From JBQTIU01 sp052387815 (GTDB lineage Bacteria; Pseudomonadota; Alphaproteobacteria; CACIAM-22H2): 64,000 bases of DNA. Below, piece after piece: positions 50,320 through 59,157 of the stretch. The stretch's first letter is position 1; every line of letters starts with the position of its first letter. Under the pieces are notes generated by a model. The model was not told the origin of the DNA. It ran no database searches and saw only the letters and a program-made list of their open reading frames with translations. A program made the translations under genes and the position numbers. Location: positions 4,554 to 68,553 of the forward strand of contig JBQTIU010000032.1 of NCBI GenBank assembly GCA_052387815.1, written 5' to 3'.

Positions 50320-51437
50320 ACGCGCCCGAGCGGATTCCCTGGTTCGCGCCGCAGATGACCGGCGGCGAGCTCGGCCGGCTCAAGGGCGTGATCGAGGCGA
50401 ATTTCCTCAACGACGGTCCATTGACCGCCGAGTTCGAGGCGCGGATCGCCCGGCTCACCGGGGTCGAATATTGCGTTGCGACGACCAGCGGGACGACGGC
50501 GATCGCGCTGGCGTTGATGGCGCTCGGGCTGGGCCCGGGCGACGAGGTCATCGTCCCGGACCTGACCTTCATCGCCACCGCCAACGCCGTGCGCCTGGCC
50601 GGCGCCGAGGTTCGCCTGGTCGATGTCGAGCCGCGCCGGCTGGCGCTCGACCCCGACCGCGCGGCGGCGGCGCTCGGCCCCAGGACGCGGGCCATCGTCA
50701 CCGTCGATGTCAACGGCCGCGGCGCCGATTACCGCTTCTTCGAGCCGTTCTGCCGCGAGCGCGGCCTGAAGCTGGTCTGCGACGCGGCCGAGGCGCTGGG
50801 CTCGTCGTTCGCGGGGCGCAGGCTCGGCGCGTTCGGCGATGCCGGCTGCTTTTCCTTCTCGGCCAACAAGACCGTGACCACCGGCCAGGGCGGCATGGTC
50901 GCGACCAACGATCGTCGCGTCCACGACCGGTTGTGCGAACTGAAGGACCAGGGACGCCGCCATCGCGGCACCGGCGGCGATGATATCCATCCGGTGATCG
51001 GGTTCAATTTCAAGTTCACCGACCTGCAGGCGGCCGTCGGCCTCGCCCAGCTCGACCGCCTGGACGAGCGCCTCGCCAAGGCCAGCCTGCGCGACCGCTG
51101 GTATCGCCAGGCCCTCGACGGGTGCCCGGGGCTCGAGTTCCCCGACCTGGCCTCCGAGCCCGGCGAGGTGCGGCAGTGGACGGATGTGCTGGTCGCGGAT
51201 CGCGAGACGGTACGCCGCGCCCTCAAAGCGGCCGGGATCGGCTTCCGCGCCTTGTGGTTCCCGCTCCACACCCAGGCGCCCTATGCGGGCGCGGCCGGTC
51301 CCTTCCCGGTCGCCGCGGATATTGCCGCGCGCGGCCTGTGGCTGCCCTCGCACTTCGCGCTCACCGAAGCCCAAGTAGAAGCGACGGCGGCGACCATACG
51401 GGCCACCATACGGGCTGACGCGCTTCATGCTTCATGA
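50316..51437 (+). CDS. DegT/DnrJ/EryC1/StrS aminotransferase
   Basis: The 373-aa PLP enzyme converts a keto-sugar nucleotide to an amino sugar. It begins IPWFAPQMTGGELGRLKGVI. The substrate/PLP pocket shows TTSGTTAIALALMALGLGPG, CDAAEALGSSFAGRRLG and the Schiff-base Lys in SANKTVTTGQGG. Closest in layout to PglE-like and perosamine-synthase-like members. It is paired with the acyltransferase upstream. The stop lies inside the ABC transporter gene, whose ATG is 11 nt earlier. Confidence 0.93.
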   Translation: MNAPERIPWFAPQMTGGELGRLKGVIEANFLNDGPLTAEFEARIARLTGVEYCVATTSGTTAIALALMALGLGPGDEVIVPDLTFIATANAVRLAGAEVRLVDVEPRRLALDPDRAAAALGPRTRAIVTVDVNGRGADYRFFEPFCRERGLKLVCDAAEALGSSFAGRRLGAFGDAGCFSFSANKTVTTGQGGMVATNDRRVHDRLCELKDQGRRHRGTGGDDIHPVIGFNFKFTDLQAAVGLAQLDRLDERLAKASLRDRWYRQALDGCPGLEFPDLASEPGEVRQWTDVLVADRETVRRALKAAGIGFRALWFPLHTQAPYAGAAGPFPVAADIAARGLWLPSHFALTEAQVEATAATIRATIRADALHAS

Positions 51438-53229
51438 CTTGGTCGCCTCGCTGCGTCGGCTGCTCGGGCTCGGGTTCCATGGGACGACGCTCGTCTGGCT
51501 GTGCGGGCTTCCGCTCGGCCTTGCGGTCATGGAGGGGATCGGGATGACCGGCCTCTTTCCGGTGCTCGTCTTCATCGAGAGCGGCGCCTCGGGACTGCGC
51601 GAGCGCGGCGATCCCTTGACCCGCTTCGTGGTCGGCGAATTCGATCGCCTGGGCTTGGAGGTGACCTTCGCTTCCTTGCTGGTCATCGCGCTCGTGCCGA
51701 TCCTGCTGCGCCAGGCCCTCCTCTATGCTCGCGCCGTACAGATCGCCAGATACTCGGAGGGATTCCAGGCCGGCCTGCGGCACCGCATCGCCGCCGCCTT
51801 TCTTGCCGCCGACCTTGCGTTCTTCCATCGCCACAATTACGGCGAGCTTTCGGCGGCCGCCTTTGCCGAGGTCGCCCGCTGCGGCAGTCTCGTGGGCGCG
51901 GTCAGCGACTATGTCACGGCGGCGGCGCTGACCCTCATATATCTGGCGATTGTCTTCTACGTCTCGCTCGAGCTGGCGGCCCTCACCGTCCCGGTCGTCG
52001 TCGCGGCGGCGATGGCCTATTGGCGTCAGGTTCGGGTTGCCGCACGCGTGGGCGACGCCGTTTCCACGGCCTATTTCCGTATGAACGTCCTGCTCAACGA
52101 AACGTTCCACGCGATCCGCCTCGTTAAGATGCGTGGCCGCGAGGTCGCCGCGACCGAGGCCCTCGACCGGGAATTCCGCGGACTCGCCGCCGCGAATGCG
52201 CGCTTGGTTGCGATCTCCTCCGGCGTATCGCTGACGGTGCAGCCGATCATGCTGGCCGGGCTGTTCGCCATCCTCTACTGGGCGGTCGAGTACCGCGGTC
52301 TTGGCCTGTCGGACATCGGCCTGTTCATCCTCATGCTCACGCGCATCGCGCCCCAGATCAACACGCTCAACACCAGCCGGGTGACCGTCGCCAATACCGC
52401 GCCCTCCTTCGCCCGGCTCGAGCGCTTGATGGCCGAGGCGAAATCTGCAACCGCGATCCGCGGCGGCGCCCGGCCCTTCCCGGGGCTCAACTGCGAGGCT
52501 CGTTTCGAGGACGTGACCTTCACCTACGATCGTGCGCACCGGGCCATGCCGGCTCTCACCGGCATCACCTTCGCCGTCCGGCGCGGCGAAACGGTGGCCC
52601 TCGTCGGGCGCTCGGGCGCCGGCAAGTCGACGACGGTCGACCTCTTGCCCCGCTTCTTCGAGCCCGATGCCGGGCGCATCTCGATCGACGGTGTGCCGAT
52701 CGAGGACTTCGTGCTCTCCGACCTGCGCCGCGCCATCGCCTTCGTCACGCAGGACACGGTGCTGTTCGACGATACGATCCGGGCCAACATCGGCTACGGC
52801 CTGGGCCGCCCCCTCGACGACGCCTTGCTGTGGCGGGCCTTGGAGCAGGCCCACGCCGCCGATTTCGTGCGCGCCCTTGAGCGCGGCGTCGACACCGCGG
52901 TCGGCGAGCGCGGCGTGCGCCTGTCCGGCGGGCAGCGCCAGCGCCTGGCGCTCGCGCGCGCGCTCGCCCAGGAGCCCAGTATCCTGATCCTCGACGAGCC
53001 GACCAGCGCTCTCGACTCCGAATCCGAGGCGGCGATCCAGGTGGCGCTCGAGGCCCTGCGCGGCAGCCTCACCGTCATCGTCATCGCCCACCGCCTGGCG
53101 ACGATCCGCTCCGCCGACCGCATCGTGGTCGTCCAGGACGGCCGCACGATCGCCGAGGGCACGCACGAAACACTGCTCAAGGGCTGCGAGCCCTACGGCC
53201 GCATGTTCGAAATGCAAACGTCGATATAG
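51427..53229 (+). CDS. ABC transporter, fused permease-ATPase (MsbA-like exporter)
   Basis: The 600-aa half-transporter has a membrane domain of six helices (first about 320 residues) and an ATPase with Walker A LVGRSGAGKSTTVDL, Q-loop FVTQDTVLFDD, signature VRLSGGQRQRLALARALA, Walker B ILILDEPTSALDSE and H-loop VIAHRLATI. It should act as a homodimer exporting a lipid-linked glycan or lipid. In this cluster it may flip the assembled oligosaccharide, as PglK does; no Wzx-type flippase was seen. Its start overlaps the aminotransferase gene. Confidence 0.93.
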   Translation: MLHDLVASLRRLLGLGFHGTTLVWLCGLPLGLAVMEGIGMTGLFPVLVFIESGASGLRERGDPLTRFVVGEFDRLGLEVTFASLLVIALVPILLRQALLYARAVQIARYSEGFQAGLRHRIAAAFLAADLAFFHRHNYGELSAAAFAEVARCGSLVGAVSDYVTAAALTLIYLAIVFYVSLELAALTVPVVVAAAMAYWRQVRVAARVGDAVSTAYFRMNVLLNETFHAIRLVKMRGREVAATEALDREFRGLAAANARLVAISSGVSLTVQPIMLAGLFAILYWAVEYRGLGLSDIGLFILMLTRIAPQINTLNTSRVTVANTAPSFARLERLMAEAKSATAIRGGARPFPGLNCEARFEDVTFTYDRAHRAMPALTGITFAVRRGETVALVGRSGAGKSTTVDLLPRFFEPDAGRISIDGVPIEDFVLSDLRRAIAFVTQDTVLFDDTIRANIGYGLGRPLDDALLWRALEQAHAADFVRALERGVDTAVGERGVRLSGGQRQRLALARALAQEPSILILDEPTSALDSESEAAIQVALEALRGSLTVIVIAHRLATIRSADRIVVVQDGRTIAEGTHETLLKGCEPYGRMFEMQTSI

Positions 53230-53243
53230 AGGCGCGCGAAACA

Positions 53244-54428
53244 ATGAAGACGGCATTGGTCATTGGCGGCGGGTTCTCGGGCTGCGCCGCCGCCCACCAG
53301 CTGGCGCTCCAGGGCGGCTGGACGGTCACGGTCGTCGAGGCGGCGCCGTTCCTCGGCGCCGGCGTCAGGACCATGTACTACGGCGGCCACCCGCACACTT
53401 ACGGCCCGCGGCACTTCCTCACGCCCAAGCCGCACCTCTTCGAGTTCCTCAACCGGTACGTACCGTTGCGCCGCTGCGCCGACCACGAGTTCGTGACCTA
53501 TATCGAGCAGGACCAGACGTTTTACCACTACCCGATCCACCAGGACGATGTCGGCCGCATGCCCGAGGCCGACCGGATCCGCCGCGAGCTGTCGGACGTC
53601 AACATGGCGGCGATCCGCTCACTCCCGCCCGAGCGCCTTAAGACGATGACCAAGGACGAGCTCAGGACCCTCAACGGCGCCGCGCAAGCCAAGAACTTCG
53701 AGGAGTTCTGGATCTATTCGATCGGCCGCACCCTTTACGGCAAGTTCATCGACGGCTATTCGCGCAAGATGTGGATGATCGACGACAACAAGCTGATGGA
53801 CGACTTTGCCTGGTCGCCCAAGGGTGTCACGATCAAGGAGGGGCCGCGCGCCGCCTGGGACATCGCAATCTCCGCCTATCCCATCGCCTTCAACGGCTAC
53901 GACGATTATTTCCGCATCGCTTCGGCCGAGGCCGAGGTGCATCTCGGGACCAAGATCGAGACCTACGACATCCCGGCCAAGACCGTGGTCTTGAAGGGCG
54001 AGAAGCGGACCTTCGATGTCATCGTCAACACCATCTCGCCGGACCTGCTCTTCGAGTCCTGCCACGGCGAGCTTCCCTATGTCGGGCGCGACTTCCACCG
54101 CATCGTCCTCCCCGTCGAATTCGCCACGCCGCCGCACGTCTACTTCTGCTACTACGCCGGCCCGGAGCAGTTCACCCGCATCGTCGAGTACAAGAAGTTC
54201 ACTCTGCACAAGGCGCCGACGACCTTGCTCGGCCTCGAGGTCCCGTCCAAGCGCAACAAGCTCTATCCGCTGCCGTTCGAGTCCGAGAAGGCCAAGGCGA
54301 AGAAGTACTTCGACCTGATGCCGGACGGCGTGTTCTCGATCGGGCGGGCCGGCAGCTACCTCTACGAGGTGGACATCGACAATACCATCGACCAGGCCAT
54401 GCAGGTGGCCCAGGCGCTCAAGAGCTGA
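53244..54428 (+). CDS. UDP-galactopyranose mutase-like flavoprotein
   Basis: The 394-aa protein has an FAD-binding N-terminus ALVIGGGFSGCAAAHQLALQ and the mutase-like segments HPHTYGPRHFLTPKPHLFEF and YSRKMWMIDDNKLMDDFAW. A C-terminal GRAGSYLYEVDIDNTIDQAM matches the flavin site of UDP-galactopyranose mutase. It should catalyse pyranose-furanose ring contraction of a nucleotide sugar. The motif details differ from standard Glf, so the substrate may not be galactose; the neighbouring heptose genes make a heptofuranose possible, which is inference. Confidence 0.82.
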   Translation: MKTALVIGGGFSGCAAAHQLALQGGWTVTVVEAAPFLGAGVRTMYYGGHPHTYGPRHFLTPKPHLFEFLNRYVPLRRCADHEFVTYIEQDQTFYHYPIHQDDVGRMPEADRIRRELSDVNMAAIRSLPPERLKTMTKDELRTLNGAAQAKNFEEFWIYSIGRTLYGKFIDGYSRKMWMIDDNKLMDDFAWSPKGVTIKEGPRAAWDIAISAYPIAFNGYDDYFRIASAEAEVHLGTKIETYDIPAKTVVLKGEKRTFDVIVNTISPDLLFESCHGELPYVGRDFHRIVLPVEFATPPHVYFCYYAGPEQFTRIVEYKKFTLHKAPTTLLGLEVPSKRNKLYPLPFESEKAKAKKYFDLMPDGVFSIGRAGSYLYEVDIDNTIDQAMQVAQALKS

Positions 54429-54456
54429 ACCAGACCCACATTGGGAGATGACCGCC

Positions 54457-55227
54457 ATGAACGAGGCGAGGCGCGAGGTGCCGCCGGTCCGCATCGAGGG
54501 CCGGGAAGGCGAGCCCTGGGTGCGCCTGCCCACCGGGCCGGAGCTTACGGGCTGGGGGCGCGAGCAGGAGATCGCCGACAACCAGATCAGTCGCCAGACC
54601 GAGAAATACCTGTTCTTCCGGCGCGTCTTCGACTTCCTGTCCGACAACCGGATTGCCGGCGACTACCACGAGTACGGCTGCCACCGTTGCCGGACCTTCC
54701 GCATGGCCTTGACCGAGGCGCGCCGCCACGACCTCCGGGCGATGAAGTTCTTCGCCTTCGACAGCTTCGAAGGGCTGCCGCAGCCGACCTCGAACCCCGG
54801 GGTCGAGCTCTGGCAGCGCGGGGCGCTCGCCACGTCCGTCGACGAGTTCATGGACATGGTGCGTACCCACGGCATCTGGCCGGAGCGCGTCCGTCCCGTC
54901 AAGGGCTTCTACGCCCACAGCCTGACGCCGTCCCTCCAGCGCCGCTTCCTCGACCAGGAGAGCAAGATCGCGCTCGCCGCCATCGACTGCGATCTCTACG
55001 AGTCGGCCGGGCCGGTGTTCAAGTTCATCGAGCCGCTCCTGCAGGAGGGCTCGGTCATCTACATCGACGACCTGTTCGCCGGCTACAAGGGCTCGCCGGC
55101 CAAGGGCGTGGCCCGGGCGTTCCGCGAGTTCCGGCGCCAGAGCCGCTTCCGCTTCGCGCCCCATCTGTCCGTCGGCTGGTGGGGCCAGTCGTTCATCGCC
55201 TATATCGAAGACGATCCCGACGCCTGA
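54457..55227 (+). CDS. TylF/MycF-like sugar O-methyltransferase
   Basis: The 256-aa SAM enzyme resembles macrocin O-methyltransferase family members. Recognisable parts are GDYHEYGCHRCRTFRMAL, MKFFAFDSFEGLPQP and the metal-binding ALAAIDCDLYESAGPVFKF with YIDDLFAGYKG. The Gly-rich SAM motif I is unusual (YGCHRCRT). The ATG at 54457 has GGGAG 9 nt upstream; the ATG at 54448 abuts that ribosome site and is unlikely. It probably methylates a hydroxyl of the sugar made by the surrounding genes. Confidence 0.82.
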   Translation: MNEARREVPPVRIEGREGEPWVRLPTGPELTGWGREQEIADNQISRQTEKYLFFRRVFDFLSDNRIAGDYHEYGCHRCRTFRMALTEARRHDLRAMKFFAFDSFEGLPQPTSNPGVELWQRGALATSVDEFMDMVRTHGIWPERVRPVKGFYAHSLTPSLQRRFLDQESKIALAAIDCDLYESAGPVFKFIEPLLQEGSVIYIDDLFAGYKGSPAKGVARAFREFRRQSRFRFAPHLSVGWWGQSFIAYIEDDPDA

Positions 55228-55234
55228 CGGCCCC

Positions 55235-55837
55235 ATGAACCACGCCAGGACCTATCTCGAGCACGCGGCGCGCATCTGCCGCGAGCTCGACGTCGAGGCG
55301 ATCGAGCGCCTCGCCGGCGAGCTCCTTGCCTTGCGCGAGCGCGGCGGCCGGCTGTTCGTCATCGGGGTGGGCGGCGGCGCCGCCAACTGCGGCCACGCGG
55401 TCAACGACTTCCGCAAGCTGTGCGGCATCGAGGCCTATGCGCCGACCGACAACGTCGCCGAGCTCACCGCGCGCACCAACGACGAGGGCTGGGAGACGGT
55501 GTTCGCCGCCTGGCTCAGGACCAGCCGGGCCGGGCCCAAGGACGGGCTGTTCGTGTTCTCGGTCGGCGGCGGCGACACGCGCAACAACGTTTCGATCAAC
55601 ATCGTCCGCGCCCTCGACGAGGCCAAGGCCCGCGGCCTCAAGGTCTTCGGCGTGGTCGGGCGTGACGGCGGTCATACCCGGGCGGTCGGCGACGAGGTTA
55701 TCGTCGTGCCCACGGTCGACCCCAAGGCGGTGACGCCGCACACCGAGGCGTTCCAGGCCGTCGTCTGGCACTGCCTCGTCTCCCACCCCAAGCTGATGAT
55801 CCAGGAAAGCAAATGGGAAGGCCTCACAGCCACGTGA
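55235..55837 (+). CDS. SIS-domain phosphosugar isomerase (GmhA-like)
   Basis: The 200-aa protein has the SIS phosphosugar-binding fold: FVIGVGGGAANCGHAVNDFR, VFSVGGGDTRNNVSINIVRA and VFGVVGRDGGHTRAVGDEVI. It ends with the helix TEAFQAVVWHCLVSHPKL. It resembles GmhA, which turns sedoheptulose-7-phosphate into manno-heptose-7-phosphate. The co-localised GmhB-like, HldE-like and transaldolase genes support that step. Its end overlaps the next gene by 25 nt. Confidence 0.87.
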   Translation: MNHARTYLEHAARICRELDVEAIERLAGELLALRERGGRLFVIGVGGGAANCGHAVNDFRKLCGIEAYAPTDNVAELTARTNDEGWETVFAAWLRTSRAGPKDGLFVFSVGGGDTRNNVSINIVRALDEAKARGLKVFGVVGRDGGHTRAVGDEVIVVPTVDPKAVTPHTEAFQAVVWHCLVSHPKLMIQESKWEGLTAT

Positions 55838-56412
55838 CCCTCGGGGCGGCGGCCTTTCTCGACCGCGACGGCGTCGTCAACCGCGCCCACGTGCGGAACG
55901 GTAGGCCCTACTCGCCGGTCTCGCCGGCCGAGCTCGAGATCCTGCCGGACGTGCCCGAGACGATCCGGGCGCTCAGCGCGGCGGGCTTGCGCGTCATCGT
56001 CGCCACCAACCAGCCCGACGTCGCCACTGGCAAGCAGCGCCGGCAAGTCGTCGAGGCCATGCACCGCCGCCTCCTGCGCGAGCTTGCGATCGACGACATC
56101 CGCGTCTGCTACCACGTCGATGCCGATTGCTGCGACTGCCGCAAGCCCAAGCCGGGCATGCTGTTCGCGGCGGCGCGCGAGTGGCGGGTCGACCTCGGCC
56201 GCAGCTTCATGGTCGGCGACCGGTGGCGCGACATCGCGGCCGGGCGCGCGGCCGGCTGCACGACCTTCCTCGTCGACCGCGGTTACGACGAGGAGCGGCC
56301 CGCCGAGGCCCCCGACTACACGGTCGCCTCGCTGGCCGAGGCCGGCCGCATCATCTTGGCACTCCTCGCCCGGCGAGGGGAGGAAGGGAAGGCCCCATGC
56401 CCGATCTCATGA
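55813..56412 (+). CDS. HAD-IIIA phosphatase (GmhB-like)
   Basis: The 199-aa protein has the HAD motif I AAFLDRDGVVNRAHV, motif II VIVATNQPDVATG, the zinc-ligand cysteine segment ADCCDCRKPKPGM and motif III FMVGDRWRDIAAG. This is the D-glycero-manno-heptose-1,7-bisphosphate 7-phosphatase type. The ATG at 55813 has AGGA upstream; a GTG at 55834 overlapping the previous stop is an alternative. The first base of motif I lies about 15 residues from the start, as normal. Confidence 0.9.
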   Translation: MGRPHSHVTLGAAAFLDRDGVVNRAHVRNGRPYSPVSPAELEILPDVPETIRALSAAGLRVIVATNQPDVATGKQRRQVVEAMHRRLLRELAIDDIRVCYHVDADCCDCRKPKPGMLFAAAREWRVDLGRSFMVGDRWRDIAAGRAAGCTTFLVDRGYDEERPAEAPDYTVASLAEAGRIILALLARRGEEGKAPCPIS

Positions 56413-57158
56413 GCCTCAAGGTCAAGATCTTCGCCGACGGCGCCGATCTCGACGGCATCCGCAAGCTCTACGCCAACCCCCTGATCAAGGGTTTCACCAC
56501 CAACCCGACGCTGATGCGCAAGTCGGGGGTGCAGGACTACGCCGCCTTCGCCCACCAAGTCCTGCGGGCGGTCCCCGACCGGCCGGTGTCGTTCGAGGTG
56601 TTCGCCGACCAGTTCGACGACATGGAGCGCCAAGCGCTCGAGATCGCCACCTGGGGCGCCAACGTCAACGTTAAGATCCCGGTCACCGACACCAAGGGCG
56701 TCTTCGCCGGGCCGCTGATCCGTCGCCTGTCCGAGGCCGGCATCGCCGTCAACGTCACCGCCCTCATGACCGAGCGCCAGGTCGAGGCCGTCGCCGCTTG
56801 CCTCGCGCCGGCGACGCCCGCCATCGTCTCGGTGTTCGCCGGGCGCGTCGCCGACACCGGCCGCGACCCGGTGCCGCTGATGGCCGAGGCGGTGCGCATC
56901 CTCGCCTCGCGGCCCAAGGCCGAGCTCATCTGGGCGAGCCCGCGCGAGCTCCTGAACATCTTCCAGGCCGACGCCATCGGCTGCCACATCATCACCGCGA
57001 CGCACGACGTGCTCGGCAAGCTCGGCCTCGTCGGCAAGGACCTCGACGCCTATTCGCTCGAGACCGTCCAGATGTTCCACCGCGACGCCGTCGCCGCGGG
57101 GTATGCGATCGCGAGCGCGCCGGCCACGCCGGTCAAGATTCGGCGCCGGAGAGGATGA
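56397..57158 (+). CDS. transaldolase family protein
   Basis: The 253-aa (alpha/beta)8 aldolase has KIFADGADLDGIRKLY, KGFTTNPTLMRKSG and the Schiff-base Lys in NVNVKIPVTDTKG, then IIVSVFAGRVADTG-type strands. It is shorter than housekeeping TalB and belongs to the small transaldolase subfamily. Here it sits between the GmhB-like gene and two epimerase genes, suggesting it makes sedoheptulose-7-phosphate for the heptose pathway. It overlaps GmhB-like and the next epimerase gene. Confidence 0.88.
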   Translation: MPDLMSLKVKIFADGADLDGIRKLYANPLIKGFTTNPTLMRKSGVQDYAAFAHQVLRAVPDRPVSFEVFADQFDDMERQALEIATWGANVNVKIPVTDTKGVFAGPLIRRLSEAGIAVNVTALMTERQVEAVAACLAPATPAIVSVFAGRVADTGRDPVPLMAEAVRILASRPKAELIWASPRELLNIFQADAIGCHIITATHDVLGKLGLVGKDLDAYSLETVQMFHRDAVAAGYAIASAPATPVKIRRRRG

Positions 57159-58159
57159 TGATCTGCAAGGTCCTGGTCACCGGCGGCGCCGGCTATGTCG
57201 GCAACATGCTCGCGCCGCAGCTTCTCGCCGCGGGCTACGCGGTCACCGTCTACGACATCATGTTCTTCGGGTCGGAGACGCTGCCCAAGCACCCGCGGCT
57301 CGCCGTGATCCGCGGCGACGTGCGCGACACCGCCCGCCTCGCCGCCGCGCTTCAAGGCCACGACGCGGCCCTGCACCTTGCCTGCATTTCCAACGACCCG
57401 AGCTTCGACCTCGATCCGGCGCTCGGGCGGTCGATCAACTTCGACTGCTTCGAGCCGCTGGTGATGGCCGCCAAGGCGGCGGGCGTCCGGCGCTTCGTCT
57501 ATTGCTCGACGAGCTCGGTCTACGGGGTGAGCGACAAGCCCGACGTGGCCGAGGACCACCCGCTGGTCCCGTTGACCGACTACAACATGTACAAGGGGAT
57601 GTGCGAGCCGCTGCTGTTCAAGCACCAGGCGCCGGGCTTCACCTGCGTGACCATCCGGCCGGCGACGGTGTGCGGCTACAGCCCGCGCACGCGCCTTGAC
57701 CTCTCGGTCAACATCCTGACCAACCTCGCCGTCAACAAAGGCAAGATCACCGTGTTCGGCGGCGAGCAGATGCGCCCCAACCTGCACATCGACGACATGT
57801 GCGACGCCTACGAGACCCTCTTGAAGGCGCCGGACGACAAGATCGCCGGGCAGATCTTCAACTGCGGCTACCAGAACCTCAAGATCAAGGACATCGCGCT
57901 GATCGTCCGCAAGGTGGTCCATGAGGAGTTCCCGGAAAAGGACGAGATCGCCATCGAAACCACGCCCAGCAACGACCAGCGCTCCTACCACATCGACTCC
58001 GACAAGATCGCCCGCTCACTCGGGTTCCGCCCGCGCCGGACGGTCGAGGACGCGGTGCGCGACCTTGCGCGCGCGTTCAAGGCCGGCAAGCTGCCCGACA
58101 GCCTCGGCAACGACTGGTACTACAACCTCCGCACGATGAAGCAGCTCAGGGCCGCATGA
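57155..58159 (+). CDS. NAD-dependent epimerase/dehydratase
   Basis: The 334-aa extended SDR has KVLVTGGAGYVGNMLAPQLL (GxxGxxG), YCSTSSVYGVSD and the active-site DYNMYKGMCEPLL (YxxxK). The C-terminal part (GQIFNCGYQNLKIKDIALIV) is of the NDP-sugar epimerase type. The acceptor sugar is unknown; a heptose or a hexose could fit. Tandem ATG codons at 57155 and 57158 both follow GGAGAGG; the second has better spacing. It overlaps the transaldolase stop and the next epimerase by 4 nt. Confidence 0.88.
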   Translation: MMICKVLVTGGAGYVGNMLAPQLLAAGYAVTVYDIMFFGSETLPKHPRLAVIRGDVRDTARLAAALQGHDAALHLACISNDPSFDLDPALGRSINFDCFEPLVMAAKAAGVRRFVYCSTSSVYGVSDKPDVAEDHPLVPLTDYNMYKGMCEPLLFKHQAPGFTCVTIRPATVCGYSPRTRLDLSVNILTNLAVNKGKITVFGGEQMRPNLHIDDMCDAYETLLKAPDDKIAGQIFNCGYQNLKIKDIALIVRKVVHEEFPEKDEIAIETTPSNDQRSYHIDSDKIARSLGFRPRRTVEDAVRDLARAFKAGKLPDSLGNDWYYNLRTMKQLRAA

Positions 58160-59157
58160 ATTCGCGTCCCATCGCCGTGGTCACTGGCGGCGCCGGCTTC
58201 CTCGGCAGCCACATGGCCGACCTGCTGCTCGCGCGCGGCTTCGCGGTGCGCGTCGTCGACGACCTCGCCAGCGGCCGCGAGGCGAACCTCGCTCATCACG
58301 CGCGCGAGCCGGCGCTCGCCTTCGACCGGCGCGATATCCGTGCACTCGAGCCCGGCGACAAGCTGTTCGCGGGCGCGCGTTACGTCTTTCATTTCGCCGG
58401 CATCGGCGACATCGTTCCCTCGATCGAGCGGCCGCTCGACTACCTGTCGGTCAACGTCCAGGGGACCGTGCACGTCCTCGAATGCGCTCGCGCAGCCAGG
58501 GCTTCGCGGCTGGTCTATGCCGCCTCGTCGTCGTGCTACGGCCTCGCCGGCACGCCGACCCGCGAGGACCATCCCATCGCGCCGCAGTATCCTTATGCCT
58601 TGAGCAAGGTCCAGGGCGAGCAGGCTTGCTTCCACTGGCACCAGGTCTATGGCCTCCCCGTGAACTCGGTCCGTATCTTCAACGCCTATGGCACGCGCTC
58701 GCGCACGACCGGCGTCTACGGCGCGGTGTTCGGCGTGTTCCTCAAGCAGAAGCTGGCGGGGCGTCCGTTCACGGTGGTCGGCGACGGCACGCAGAGGCGC
58801 GATTTCGTCTATGCGAGCGACGTGGCCGACGCCTTCCTGCGCGCGGCGGAGACCGAGCTTATGGGCGAGGTGTGGAACCTCGGCGCCGGCAACCCGCAAT
58901 CGGTCAACCGCCTGGTCGAGCTGTTGGGCGGGTCCACGGTCCGCATCCCCAAGCGCCCGGGCGAGCCCGACTGCACCTGGGCCGATATCGGCAAGATTTC
59001 CCGCCAGCTCGGCTGGCGGCCGGTTGTCTCCTTCGAGGAGGGCGTCCGGCGGGTCCTCGCGCGCATCGAGGACTGGCGCGATGCGCCCTTGTGGGACGAG
59101 CGCTCGATCGCGGCGGCGACCAAGACCTGGTTCGCGCACCTGTCGGCGAGGGCATGA
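58156..59157 (+). CDS. NAD-dependent epimerase (UDP-glucose 4-epimerase-like)
   Basis: The 333-aa extended SDR has AVVTGGAGFLGSHMADLLLA, the active-site YPYALSKVQGEQACF (YxxxK) and the substrate loop SVRIFNAYGTRSRTTG. It also has GTQRRDFVYASDVADAFL, common in UDP-sugar 4-epimerases and GDP-sugar dehydratases. It sits between another SDR and the nucleotidyltransferase-kinase, so it may epimerise the activated heptose. The two SDRs in tandem are only distantly alike. ATGA overlap on both sides. Confidence 0.9.
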   Translation: MNSRPIAVVTGGAGFLGSHMADLLLARGFAVRVVDDLASGREANLAHHAREPALAFDRRDIRALEPGDKLFAGARYVFHFAGIGDIVPSIERPLDYLSVNVQGTVHVLECARAARASRLVYAASSSCYGLAGTPTREDHPIAPQYPYALSKVQGEQACFHWHQVYGLPVNSVRIFNAYGTRSRTTGVYGAVFGVFLKQKLAGRPFTVVGDGTQRRDFVYASDVADAFLRAAETELMGEVWNLGAGNPQSVNRLVELLGGSTVRIPKRPGEPDCTWADIGKISRQLGWRPVVSFEEGVRRVLARIEDWRDAPLWDERSIAAATKTWFAHLSARA

